From: Discostella pseudostelligera
Lineage: Eukaryota > Bacillariophyta > Thalassiosirophyceae > Thalassiosirales > Thalassiosiraceae
Length of the DNA: 18,576 bases
Assembly: GCA_036940085.1 (NCBI GenBank)
Contig: JALLBK010000702.1
Span: 1 to 18,576 of the forward strand
Reading direction: 5' to 3'
Shown: positions 1-9,681 of the stretch, piece after piece
Layout: each line of letters begins with the position of its first letter
Numbering within the stretch: the first letter of the stretch is position 1
The notes under the pieces: generated by a model
Seen by the model: only the letters and a program-made list of their open reading frames with translations
Told to the model about the DNA's origin: nothing
Database searches by the model: none
Made by a program: the position numbers and the translations under genes

Positions 1-466
1 AAAGATGAAAAGTCCAAAAATAGACTTTAAAAAAAGTTGCCTGTGGACAAACCCTGAGAGTGTGAACATATGCGTTTGGGGCTTTTCAAAATTTAGGCGA
101 GAAAAATTAATGGACGGATTCGATAATATTCGATCCATTTTTCATTTTGGAACACTTTAAAATGAGTTGTTTGAAATTGGTCCATGTGCGGTCGGTTCGC
201 AACGACAGTCACAAGTCGCGTCCACCAGCACAGTCATTTTGTCTTCAGTCGACACGATTTCGTGGTCATTTTGTGTGCATAATAATAATGCCTTCTGCAT
301 TATTTGGTGCCTTTCTGAACCTCGCTTCAAGTCATTTCATTCACCATCGGCTTCCAAATCAAAAATGGGCCATTGTTACCGAGGCCGCCGCGCCGCCGAC
401 CGCCATCCTCTCATAGTAATATTGCTCCTCCTCTATTGATCAATTCAATTAAGAACCCCTCGAACC
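1..466. other. 5' flanking region of the DUF1800-DUF1501 gene
   Basis: No gene is recognised here. Short open frames are present but show no family resemblance. An in-frame TGA at 437-439 closes the frame upstream of the ATG at 467, which supports 467 as the start of the following gene. Two copies of ATTCGAT lie at 118-124 and 128-134, and a GGCGAGAAA string lies at 96-104; the same nonamer recurs at 15455-15463 in the PiT promoter region. These are possible regulatory elements only. Confidence 0.5.
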
Positions 467-3400
467 ATGATGGCAATGTCCAAGCGACTATTAGGTGCCC
501 TGATTTTCTTTCAGCTCGCGTCGGCATCCTTCTCACTCAATGATGATGTCGGCGGCCGTGAGAAGACGAAGATCCGCGGCCGCGTAGGCGCCACCGGGCT
601 CCTCAGCCGTATAAACGATGCTGTCGTCGAATTCCTCCAAGATGGAGATGTCGAACATGAACATCATTCTCGTCATCAACGTCATCGCTTCCTCCAAACG
701 ACACCGAGGCCAACTCGGAGGCCAACTATCAAGCCAACTTCCCGGAAGCCAACCTTCAAACCATCACCCAAGCCGACGGCGACACCAACCTCCAAGGCAC
801 CGACGAATTCACCAACTTCCAAACCAACGACGCAAAAACCAACTTTCAAACCAACGGCAAATCCAACAACGAAGTCACCAACGAATTCTCCAACTTCCAA
901 GCCGACGGCCAATCCAACTACCAAGTCTCCAACGAATGTGCCAACTTTCAAACCAACCCAGAATCCAACTTCGAAATCACCAACGAATGTCCCAACGTCC
1001 AAACCAACCAATTCACCGTCGTCGTTTCCCACGCGATTGCCAACATGGGAGCCTACATCGAGCAATCCAACGGAATTGCCAACTAGTTCACCAACTCAAT
1101 CGCCAGTACCACCCCTCGATGATGCTATTCTCACGTGCCCACTTCCTGGCACTAGTCGTACCATTACTCCGGGTACCAAATCCATTCCGGTGGCACCAAG
1201 CAATACCTTTTGTGGAATCTTTCGTCGTACTGAATCAGGTCACTTAATTCCAATGGCACGATCGTATCACGGTAATAATTGGGAGGTGGCACCTGGACCA
1301 CTGGCACTCACGGCCTTCAATGTCAATGCTACCGATCTACTACTGCCCAATCTTCCAATTGATGCACCCAATGATAGATATGTCATCTTATCCAAAGATG
1401 GAACCTCCTCCGATCGAAAGCAGATTGCCAAATTTCTTGAATTGACCACATTTGGTCCTAAAAAGTCTGAAATTGATGCATTGGCGTCGGATGGAACATG
1501 GTCGACTACTGCTTCTGCCAAACGCGCAACATATCTACGCAATCAGATGGACTTACCAAAAACAAGTCATCGTGAATATTACCGCAAGCGAACCAACACC
1601 AAGTGGGATGCCACATCTCAAGCCGCCCGTTCCGATCATCCGTGCAATATCAACAGTCGGTGGCGCAAATACAGTTACGTTCCTCAAGATCGTTATCATG
1701 CCATTACCGAGACATATATATTCACTACCTTTGAAACTGTCAAGAGTGAAGTGAATTACACCACAACTCTCTACGAGGCAGATAGCGCAGCCAATGTCAA
1801 GTATGGCGTGGGTGGAGTCTTTTGGAATAGTGCGCCGACATCTTCCACATATGGTTACTCTGGTACAGGATTTTATGATATGGGTGGTACCAACGATTTT
1901 CTCGAATTCAATGTTTCTATAGCCACCAGTGGAGTGTATCCCATTAGCTTTCGATTTGCACAGGGTAGCACGAGCTACAATGGCAATCGCAAGCTCCAAC
2001 TACAAGTGAATGGTGTGATTGTCAAGCCCGCATATGACTTTCTGTATACGCGTTCATGGAGTTATTGGATGTATACCGATATGCTCGATGTGACCTTCAA
2101 TGCAGGGTATAATACGGTCAAGGTGGTGGTGGTGGATCAGAATGGTGGACCGAATATTGATCATTTGCGGATTGGCAAACCTCCTGCGGTGGTTATGAAG
2201 AGTGAGTTACATGTTCTCTCTCTTCACTCTTGCAACAATCTTCCGTCAATGGTCTTTTCATCGATTCTCACCATATGATTGCTGCTACCTGTTCTTCATT
2301 CACACACTACCATCATCTCTTCTTCTCATAGCCAATGGTTGGCCACGTGTGATTGCCAAGAATGGCATCCAACTTCTTGACGACTGGCCATTCATATTTA
2401 CCAACACAACGATGGTCTACTTCACGGAAAATCCCGACCCACCCCAGGGCGATGTATTCCGGTATCGCGTTGGTCGACTACGTGTGATGTTGCCTGATGG
2501 ACGGCAACGATATTTGAATATTGGGAACGTAAGTTGGTTTCAGCGTGCATTTCATTTTGTTGATGCCATTTCACATCTCTCATCATCTGTTGTCAATACA
2601 TTAGCCCTCCATAAACTTTACTGGATACGAGTCCTACTTGCCTTCTAATGTCATAACGTTTAACGGCGACGAGATTTGGAGCGACACGGCCTCCGATTTA
2701 CTTTCCTCTCCCCTGGTCCGCGGACAAGAGAGAATTCTTCGCAGTGGATTCACGGGAGCGGTGTGCGATTTGATCCCACCATTCGCGGAGGAGTTCGATG
2801 CACCCATCTTCGGCAAGCTTCCATCTGGACAATGGTTACAATGGACCCCTTCCATAAAGTTAGAAAACAATGGTCCGTCCATCAATGATGGTGGTGACTT
2901 ATCCACCAAGGTGTTGCCCGATGGAGGTGGCAATTCATTCGTCATCACTGGCGAGGCGCTCAAGTGTTCCAATGTCCCGCGCTCGTTCGCCAATGAGGAC
3001 ACTTGTTTCTTAAGCACGTTGTCCACTGCTTGCTCTCCGACCAAGTTGGTTGGCGAAGTATCCTTACCATTGAACACCAGCGTTGTGAAAGAGCTCTACG
3101 CTCTGACTGGAAGAGAAGTCTACGCGATTCAAGGCTTGGTTATGGAGAGCATCTCGGAATCACCCTGCGCCAAGTCAAAGTCTCGTTGGGTAGCTCGGCG
3201 GAATGCTACCTGTACTGCCCCCTCGGTGCTATCAGCAACTACCATCTCGGCATTGACAGGTGCAATTACCGCAACTTCAGCCAGCGCCAATGCATTCGTC
3301 ACCGACGTCACACGTACCCTTGCCTGCAGCACCAGCGACTATGATCAATCCTCTGATCCAATCAACATTCAACTACAAGTCGGCGCGGATTGTTACACAC

Positions 3401-6400
3401 ACGTCCATCCGAATCATCTCAACCTGTACGATTTTACCGGATGGGTCACCAATCATCCTGGTGGAGCGTACAATATTGAAAAGTGGGCTCAAGGATGGGA
3501 TGGTCATGAAGGCTGGTATCTCATTTTCCCATACGCTGGCAACTCGACCCGCAAAATTCCTCAGCATCCCATGAATCGGTGGTACACCAACGGCGTGGAG
3601 CCAAATATCGCCTACGTGGGAAGGATGGGCGACGAAATAAGCTTCAGGGATCTTCCCAGCGAGCTCAAGACTGATGCTGTGGCAGAGTACTTTGGTGCAA
3701 CGCCCCAGTCGGTGATTGATGGAGGTGTCGTAGTCTGTGGATCGATGGGCGAAGTGTCAAACGACCCGACCTTGCCGGAGGCGTACAATGTATTCAGTAA
3801 CAATCTTGTCACCAACTCCGATGACGTCCTGAACAATCAAAAGGCAGCTGTTTGGACGGAAATTGCCTTGTATGGAGAAGATCAGTTGCGGCAGCGTATG
3901 GCTTGGGCATTGTCTCAAATCGTCACAACTGTGCCGGCCAATATCGATGCTTATCCAAGCACGGAGATCTACACCCACTTTTATGACATTTTTGTTCAGA
4001 ATGCCTTTGGAAACTACCGTGATATACTGAAGAAGGCCTCCTACTCACCCTTGATGGCTGAACACCTCTCTTACCTCAAGAGTAAATCACACAGTTATGT
4101 CTATGAGTTTGAGAACAAGCGGAATTCACGAGCCGATGAGAACTTTTCCAGAGAAGTGATGCAGTTGTTTAGCATTGGTCTCATCCAACTCAATGATGAC
4201 GGCACTCCAATTCTTGACACCGACGGCAATTCAATTCAGACCTACACTAACGAAGACATTGAATCATTTGCAAGGGCGTGGACTGGCTTTGATCGTCATG
4301 CGGTTCGTGGAAATTACGAAGAACGTGACACGGGCACCTCTGACAACAAAATTGATCCTATGCAAATTGTTTCAGACTACCGTGATCCATTCCCCAAATC
4401 GAATCTGAATAAAGGATTCATCGGAGATACCTACCCTCTGTGTGCGGACCTTCCTGCTCAGTCCTTCCTCAAGAAAGGTGCAGGCTACCGCCTCCTTGGA
4501 GGGTCGTCATCCCCCGATTTGATGAAAGACCCATCCTACTTTGCAACGACTGCACCTGGTGAAATATTGCGAGCCGAACTGAGTCCGTCTTCGCAACTGT
4601 ACCAGAGGCTTTACAATTCAGGAAGTTATGAACTCTTTGTAACATTGGAAAGCGATTTGGTGTGCACTCCCAACACCATTGAATGTGATGTCGACACATT
4701 GCGAGTAGTGAAAGTGGGCTCGATCTACTATGAGTTTGTGGAACGCCCGTGCGTTCAACTTGCTTTTTATAACAATGGCAAGCAAATTCAGCTACGTGAC
4801 TCCTATAGGCGCGGTCAGATGTGTGCCAACGCCAACCTTGCTCACGCACGCGAGGCCTGCTGCAGACAAGATCGAGATGACGAGGTGAACATTGCAGCGA
4901 TGGTTTCGAATGTCACATACAAATATGAGGGCGAACGGATGACATTTGGCACTGCCAGGAATCGTTGTTTTGCGTATGGCAGGGATCTCTGCCTGTTTGA
5001 GGCCGTTTCCAGCTATCCCAAGAATGATTTCTGGAGGAAAGGGTTTCATTGGACGAACAAGGATTGCAGGATTAACGTGAAAGTGAACTCGTGAGTAGCG
5101 CGATTTCCGAATTCTAATTCTACCTTGACGTTTCATATCTCACCCAATTTCACACTTCCTGTTGTGCATTGCAGAGAGGGTTACATCGCAATTGTCCATG
5201 ATGCCGTTTCAACCCATGTCGACACAATTCCATGGCTCGTTGAAGAAGAAAATACACTCAACTGTAAGTCACAATCTTGTTGTCGAAGGTATTTCTGCAG
5301 AATGCCTCGTGATTAACTCACCTCTTGGTTGTACTCTTTACTCTTGGATCTCAGGGTTTCGAGTATTTTGGGATGGTAACGGTGACTATCCTGGCAGCAG
5401 TGAGACAAACACTTGCGAGGCGAACGGTTGCAGACGAATGGCGGATGATAGGTAAGTACTTGGAGATAGGTTCCGTGAGACATCGTCGAGTGCGCATCTT
5501 AACGATAAACTTCTCTCATCATTGTCCTGTCGAACAGTTGCTTGTGCAGAACAACCATAGCGGACAGTGTGGTCTTCATAGATCTCATCGATGTCACTAA
5601 AGACATTATCATGACAAAACTTTCAATAGGCGCACTCGGTCCTCTGGCTAACAGCGTCGCCACTGATCTTGGCAGCGGATTGAAAGTCCACAGGATCGGT
5701 GGCGTAGTTGATGCAAGCACTGTCTTTGAAGTTCAAGACAAAGGACGGACGCTGTTTTTGAAGAACTTGCGCTCGACAGTCAAAATTGAAGGCTGGACGA
5801 TGACACCCCAAATCTATGAAGCCGAAAATGCTACCATCTCAAACGCTGTAAGTGATTCTTGCTAGTGCTCACATTAATGATGGTCGTCGCTCTAACATTT
5901 TATCATGATACCTTGCGGCTAGAATGTGGCAAACAACACTCAGTGTACTGGGAAGCAGAATGTGCAAGCTATTGCTGGAAATGAAACCACATACATTCAA
6001 TGGAATGTTAATGTTCCAAGCGCAGGAACATATTCGATCTCATTAAGATACGCTCACAATACTTCGCCAAGGCCACTATCTGTAAGTGATATTGTAGTTG
6101 CGGTGACTTTGTTTCTTATCTTTCCCCTTTCTAACTTCGATGCCATTCTTCAGGTCTTCGTGAACGCACAACAGGTTACACGGCAATTGAGCAATCCGAA
6201 TACTCCAATCAATTTTAACAATATCGCTACAACTCCGACCGCTGCACAGTTGCCTCTCCAGCGCTGTGCTAGCGACTGCGACTCAAACGCTGATTGCAGC
6301 CATGGATTGTTTTGCATGCAGAACAATGGACTGGAGCGTGTACCAGGCTGCATCGGTGTTCAGACTACCTGGGATTACTGTGTTGACATCAAAGACTTTG

Positions 6401-9302
6401 ATTATGGATTTACTCTGCTTCCAACGGGAAGTTCTGATAACAAATGGCACATGTCCGAACCGCTTTCAGTAACTTTAGTTGGTGAGTAAATGTCTGCTGT
6501 TGGCGCTGAAGACTTTCAATCTTTCTTTGCAAAAATCTCACGACAATGGTCTTGTCCTCAGAGGGCCAGAACACAATCCGAGTTCAGCTCCCACCAAAGT
6601 ATACCTCCGGTCCAAACATTGATCACCTAAAAGTCGAGGGCTTGGTCAAATCATCTCCATCCTCTTTCCGCAATCCTCCTCATTTCATGAGCTTAATTCC
6701 TGATTATTCTTCCGGTCGAATTGGTGAACGAAATTTAAGGGACGCTCAATATGAGACCGATGCAGTTCTTGATCACTACTTCTACCAGAATAATGTCGCG
6801 CCCTTCCTTTGCGTCCGTATCATGCAACGATTCTCGTTTTCCAATCCTTCTCCAAGATTCGTAGCCAGTTGTGTCGAAGCATTCAGAACCGGACTTTACA
6901 ATTCTGGATCCTCCACCTTTGGAAGCGGCAAGTATGGAAGCCTCGAGGCCGCTGCGGCAGCGATATTACTTGATAGGGAAGCAACTGAGGGTGCCGTTTC
7001 GGTTGATCCAAGTTATGGATCGATTCGGGAGCCAATTCTCAGACTGATGAATCTCATGAGAAGTATGGATTATCAAACATCGTTACCTACTTTTGTAGAC
7101 GGCACTACTCTTCAGGCCACGTACCATGTCAATCTTTGGGAGATTGACGAGAAAATTGGACAAGGGTGAGTTGAATTCGTGAAGCCATATGCTCTCATCC
7201 ACATCGCAGTCTCTCATCCTCTTTTCCTCTCCTGTTCCACAGACCTTATGAATTTCCTACTGTGTTTTCTTTCTTCTTGCCGGAGTATGTGCCCGATGCA
7301 AGGACGAGATTGACATCTCCAGAGGCAGTTGTTACAACAATGCCGAACATCATGAACCTTCTCGATGGCATGTTTTCTCTTATTAAGTATGGTCTTTCAG
7401 ATTGCAACAATGGATTTTCACTCTACAGTGGCTACGGTGTTTGTACTGATGATGGAAACTACACAAGATCCTTCGGGCATCTATTCTACCAGCCAGCGGG
7501 AGTGAATGACAACGAAAGAGCCTCAGACCTTGCCCTGCTCTTGACCGCTGGTCGGTTAAGTAATGAGAACCTGAACAATGTCGTGTCGGCCTGTTCAACC
7601 GAGCCCGACCAGGCGAGCAAGAATAGATGTATGACGCAGCTGATAGTCTCAACCGGAGAGTTTCATAGCACCAACCATGTCACACGCAGCGGCGAACGCA
7701 GAGCTACAGAAGCTGCTCCCACCAATAGCACAGAACCCTACAAGGCAATCGTTTACTTTTACTTGAGCGGTGGGCTGGACTCTTATCATATGTTGACACC
7801 CCACACCTGCGCACCGATAGATGTTTACGACAGATATAGGACCGTCCGGGGCAAGAGTGATATTGCGGCAGGAATTGGTCTTCCTTTGACCCGCCTGCTT
7901 GAAATACAAGCAAACAACGCAAACCAGCCGTGCTCGTCATTTGGTGTACATGAAAATTTGACGGAAGTCAAGTCTCTTTATGATCAAGGGGATCTGATTT
8001 TCATAGCCAATGCCGGATTACTGGCAAAGCCTGTCACGACAGCAAACTATTCCGGTGAAACACCAGTCCAACTCTTTGCACACAATTCGATGCAATACGA
8101 TACAGCACGTGTTGATATGTTCAAAGAGTTTGCTGAAACAGGTGAGGTCAAACTATGCTCCATTGTGTCGCATACCTTTCAACCACTGCTAATATTTGCT
8201 TCCGAATGTGCATCTTGTCCTGTGTTGTACTTAGGGGTTGGTGGAAGAATGGCAGATATTCTCACTCAATCTGGAGTGCCGACCAACTTGTTTTCGATTA
8301 GTGGCCAGCAAGTTGTACTTGTTGGACAAACTGGAAAAAGCTCATCGCAGTATATTTTGAGCAGTAGTGGGCTCACATCGTTCAATTCAAACCCGTCCAT
8401 TACGAACATGAATGATGTGATCAAAGCCATCAACAATGACACAACTGCCGACAGTGGCTTCCATGCCGAAACTTGNGAACATGAATGATGTGATCAAAGC
8501 CATCAACAATGACACAACTGCCGACAGTGGCTTCCATGCCGAAACTTGGTCGTCCAAGCTTACCGAGTCGTTAGACAGACAACGGTCACTGAAGGAGAAT
8601 GTTGATATGACAAATGTGACAACCATTTTCCCAACCGATAGTGATATCTCGAGCCAGCTGAAGCTCGTGACTCGCATCATGCAAACGAGGGTGTCTCGAG
8701 GAGTCAAGAGAGACATATTTTACGTCCAAGATGGAGGATACGACACGCATGGTGAGTTCGCGGCCATTGTTGACCACCCCCCACGATATGTTATGTTTCA
8801 CATCTCCTCTCACGTCTCACGTTTATCAACGGTATTGCGTTGCATCTTTGTAGCTTTGGTCGATGAATCGTTGATTGTTAATTTCGGTCGCATCAACGCC
8901 GCCATGAAGGCGTTTGTCAGCGAGCTTAAGGTGCTAGGTCTTTGGGAATCCACTGTGGTGGTCCAATTCTCCGAATTCGCTCGCACTCTTGATCCGAATA
9001 CTGGCGACGGGAGCGATCACGGATGGGGAGGAAATCACTTCATGTTCGGAGGGGCTGTTAAGGGCGGCAGGGTACTTGGTCGGTATCCCAGCGATTTTAA
9101 CGAAGGTGATGCTGACAATCTTGCATTGAGTCGAGGAAGAATGATCCCGTCGTCTCCATGGGATGCGATGTGGTTAGGCACGGCAGAGTGGTTTGGCATA
9201 CTGCCATCAGACATGGATATCGTGCTACCAATGCACAAGAACTTCCCAGCTGGAGTTCTGTATGACAAGGCGGCTCTCTTTGACCAAACTCCCTTTGTTT
9301 AG
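467..9302 (+). CDS. Giant secreted DUF1800-DUF1501 fusion protein with carbohydrate-binding-like insertions (12 exons)
   Basis: Exons: 467-2201, 2332-2528, 2605-5090, 5175-5263, 5355-5451, 5538-5847, 5923-6081, 6154-6481, 6562-7165, 7243-8141, 8235-8751 and 8854-9302. All introns are GT..AG. With the 72-bp assembly duplication plus N (8404-8476) removed, the frame closes exactly, giving about 2,598 aa. Order of parts: signal peptide (residues 1 to about 24, hydrophobic LLGALIFFQLASA); Pro-Thr stalk (about 78-212); DUF1800 start (about 318-400, KFLELTTFGPKKSEIDAL); CBM-like module (about 436-570); HPGG cytochrome-b5-like segment (about 907-960); DUF1800 core (QLRQRMAWALSQ near 1070, ENFSREVMQLFSIGL near 1157, FARAWTGFD near 1200); Cys-rich region of unknown kind; second CBM-like module (about 1627-1825); DUF1800 end (about 1835-2050, PTVFSFFLPEYVPD); DUF1501 (about 2170-2598). 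Start: ATG 467 is the first Met after an in-frame stop; Met 470 or 479 would keep the signal peptide. It is probably extracellular or cell-wall. The biochemical role is unknown. Introns 7, 10 and 11 have lengths divisible by three and no in-frame stop. Confidence 0.85.
698..1102 (+). repeat. Pro-Thr repeat stalk with a 51-bp minisatellite
   Basis: This segment encodes residues about 78-212, almost entirely xPTxxPT. Within 779-1009 a 17-residue (51-bp) unit occurs four times: residues 105-121, 131-147, 148-164 and 165-181, of the form ANPTTKSPTNSPTSKPT, with a 9-residue interruption after the first copy. Such Thr/Pro stretches are commonly O-glycosylated, extended linkers in secreted and wall proteins; that role is inferred here. 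Copy number may vary between strains. Confidence 0.85.
1772..2176 (+). other. First CBM6/35-like beta-sandwich module (domain of the 467-9302 gene)
   Basis: Residues about 436-570 read like a carbohydrate-binding module of the CBM6/CBM35 kind: a YEADSA start, a GTGFYDMGG stretch, DFLEFNV, SGVYPISFRFA, LQLQVNG, then a Gly-Asn turn (NAGYNTVKV) and the closing GPNIDHLRIG. It interrupts DUF1800, since the typical DUF1800 N-terminal motif precedes it and the core follows much later. The ligand cannot be read from sequence. Assignment is by motif recall, not a profile search. Confidence 0.65.
3391..3640 (+). other. Cytochrome-b5-like HPGG segment (domain of the 467-9302 gene)
   Basis: Residues about 907-990 contain LYDFTGWVTNHPGGAYNIEK, closely like the cytochrome b5 core in which 'VYDvT.f...HPGG' carries the first axial haem His. 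Later His residues (GWDGHEGW, PQHPMNRW) could supply the second ligand, but spacing is not the textbook one. Haem binding is therefore uncertain. The segment lies just before the DUF1800 core. Confidence 0.45.
5815..6630 (+). other. Second CBM-like module with Cys-rich insertion (domain of the 467-9302 gene, spans introns 6-8)
   Basis: Residues about 1627-1825 repeat the plan of the first module: YEAENATISNA, then YIQWNVNVPSAGTYSISLRYA, VFVNAQQV, and a closing GPNIDHLKVEG that matches GPNIDHLRIG of module one. Between the strands lies a Cys-rich insert (nt about 6263-6356) with CASDCDSNADCSHGLFC and VPGC, a pattern I associate with stramenopile secreted proteins. Introns at 5848-5922, 6082-6153 and 6482-6561 divide it. 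Confidence 0.55.
7745..9299 (+). other. DUF1501 domain (C-terminal domain of the 467-9302 gene)
   Basis: Residues about 2170-2598 carry the landmarks of DUF1501: an opening hydrophobic strand with SGGLDSYHML, VHENLTEVKSLYDQGDLIFI, GGYDTHG (near 2446), VVVQFSEFART (near 2489), DHGWGGNHFMFGG (near 2504), and VKGGRVLGRYP. As I recall, DUF1501 sits in the alkaline phosphatase/sulfatase superfamily, so Asp and His in these motifs could bind metal. In bacteria it is usually a separate, exported protein encoded beside a DUF1800 protein. Confidence 0.8.
8404..8548 (+). other. Exact 72-bp direct duplication around a single N (assembly artefact)
   Basis: Bases 8404-8475 and 8477-8548 are identical, with N at 8476. 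Read literally, the extra 73 bases shift the DUF1501 frame; removing one copy and the N restores an uninterrupted frame. The same 72-bp length is seen at 16290-16434 in an unrelated gene, which points to contigs sharing a fixed overlap that were joined without merging. Confidence 0.92.
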
Positions 9303-9681
9303 ATTTAGAATATTATCCATTACTACTACTCCTACTACATCATGCAGGAGTAATTATGAATCCATCATTTGGCATACTTCGTACTCCTAGCAACTTCGAT
9401 ACTTGGAGTGCTGTCCAAGGTCTTGCTCTCTCTCTCTAGAGAGATACTTACATAGGTGTTTCAATGTTAAGTGTTAAGTTCCACTCGCTCCAAATTGCCA
9501 CTTGGAAGAGTTGATTTTGCCCTATCCTGACACGGCTTTGGACACGTGGAAATCAGTGCGGAGGCACTTTCCTCGTGCCACGCGGAAGAGCTCGAAGACA
9601 TACCCCTGCGCCAGACAGACGAAACTCTGAACCACCAAAGTAGATACGATAAAGTAAAGGTAAAGGTGCACCTCACCGACC
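9303..9681. other. Intergenic region between the DUF1800-DUF1501 gene and the ABC-class ATPase gene
   Basis: No gene is recognised. It must hold the 3' end of the upstream transcript and the promoter of the downstream one. A perfect 14-bp palindrome TCTCTCTAGAGAGA lies at 9431-9444 at the end of a CT tract. An in-frame TAA at 9661-9663 closes the reading frame just upstream of the next start codon. Confidence 0.5.

Noticed and set aside
682..1065. Minus-strand open frame with VG-rich repeats
   Set aside because: It is the exact antisense of the Pro-Thr minisatellite; the repeat keeps both strands open. The sense frame has a signal peptide and recognised domains.
8404..8548. 72-bp tandem repeat as a real feature or frameshift mutation making the DUF1501 gene a pseudogene
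   Set aside because: A single N separates the copies, the same length recurs at 16290-16434, and removing one copy restores a perfect frame.
9431..9444. TCTCTCTAGAGAGA palindrome as a terminator or transposon end
   Set aside because: It sits at the end of a simple CT tract, has no target duplication or associated transposase, and rho-independent terminators do not apply to a eukaryotic gene.
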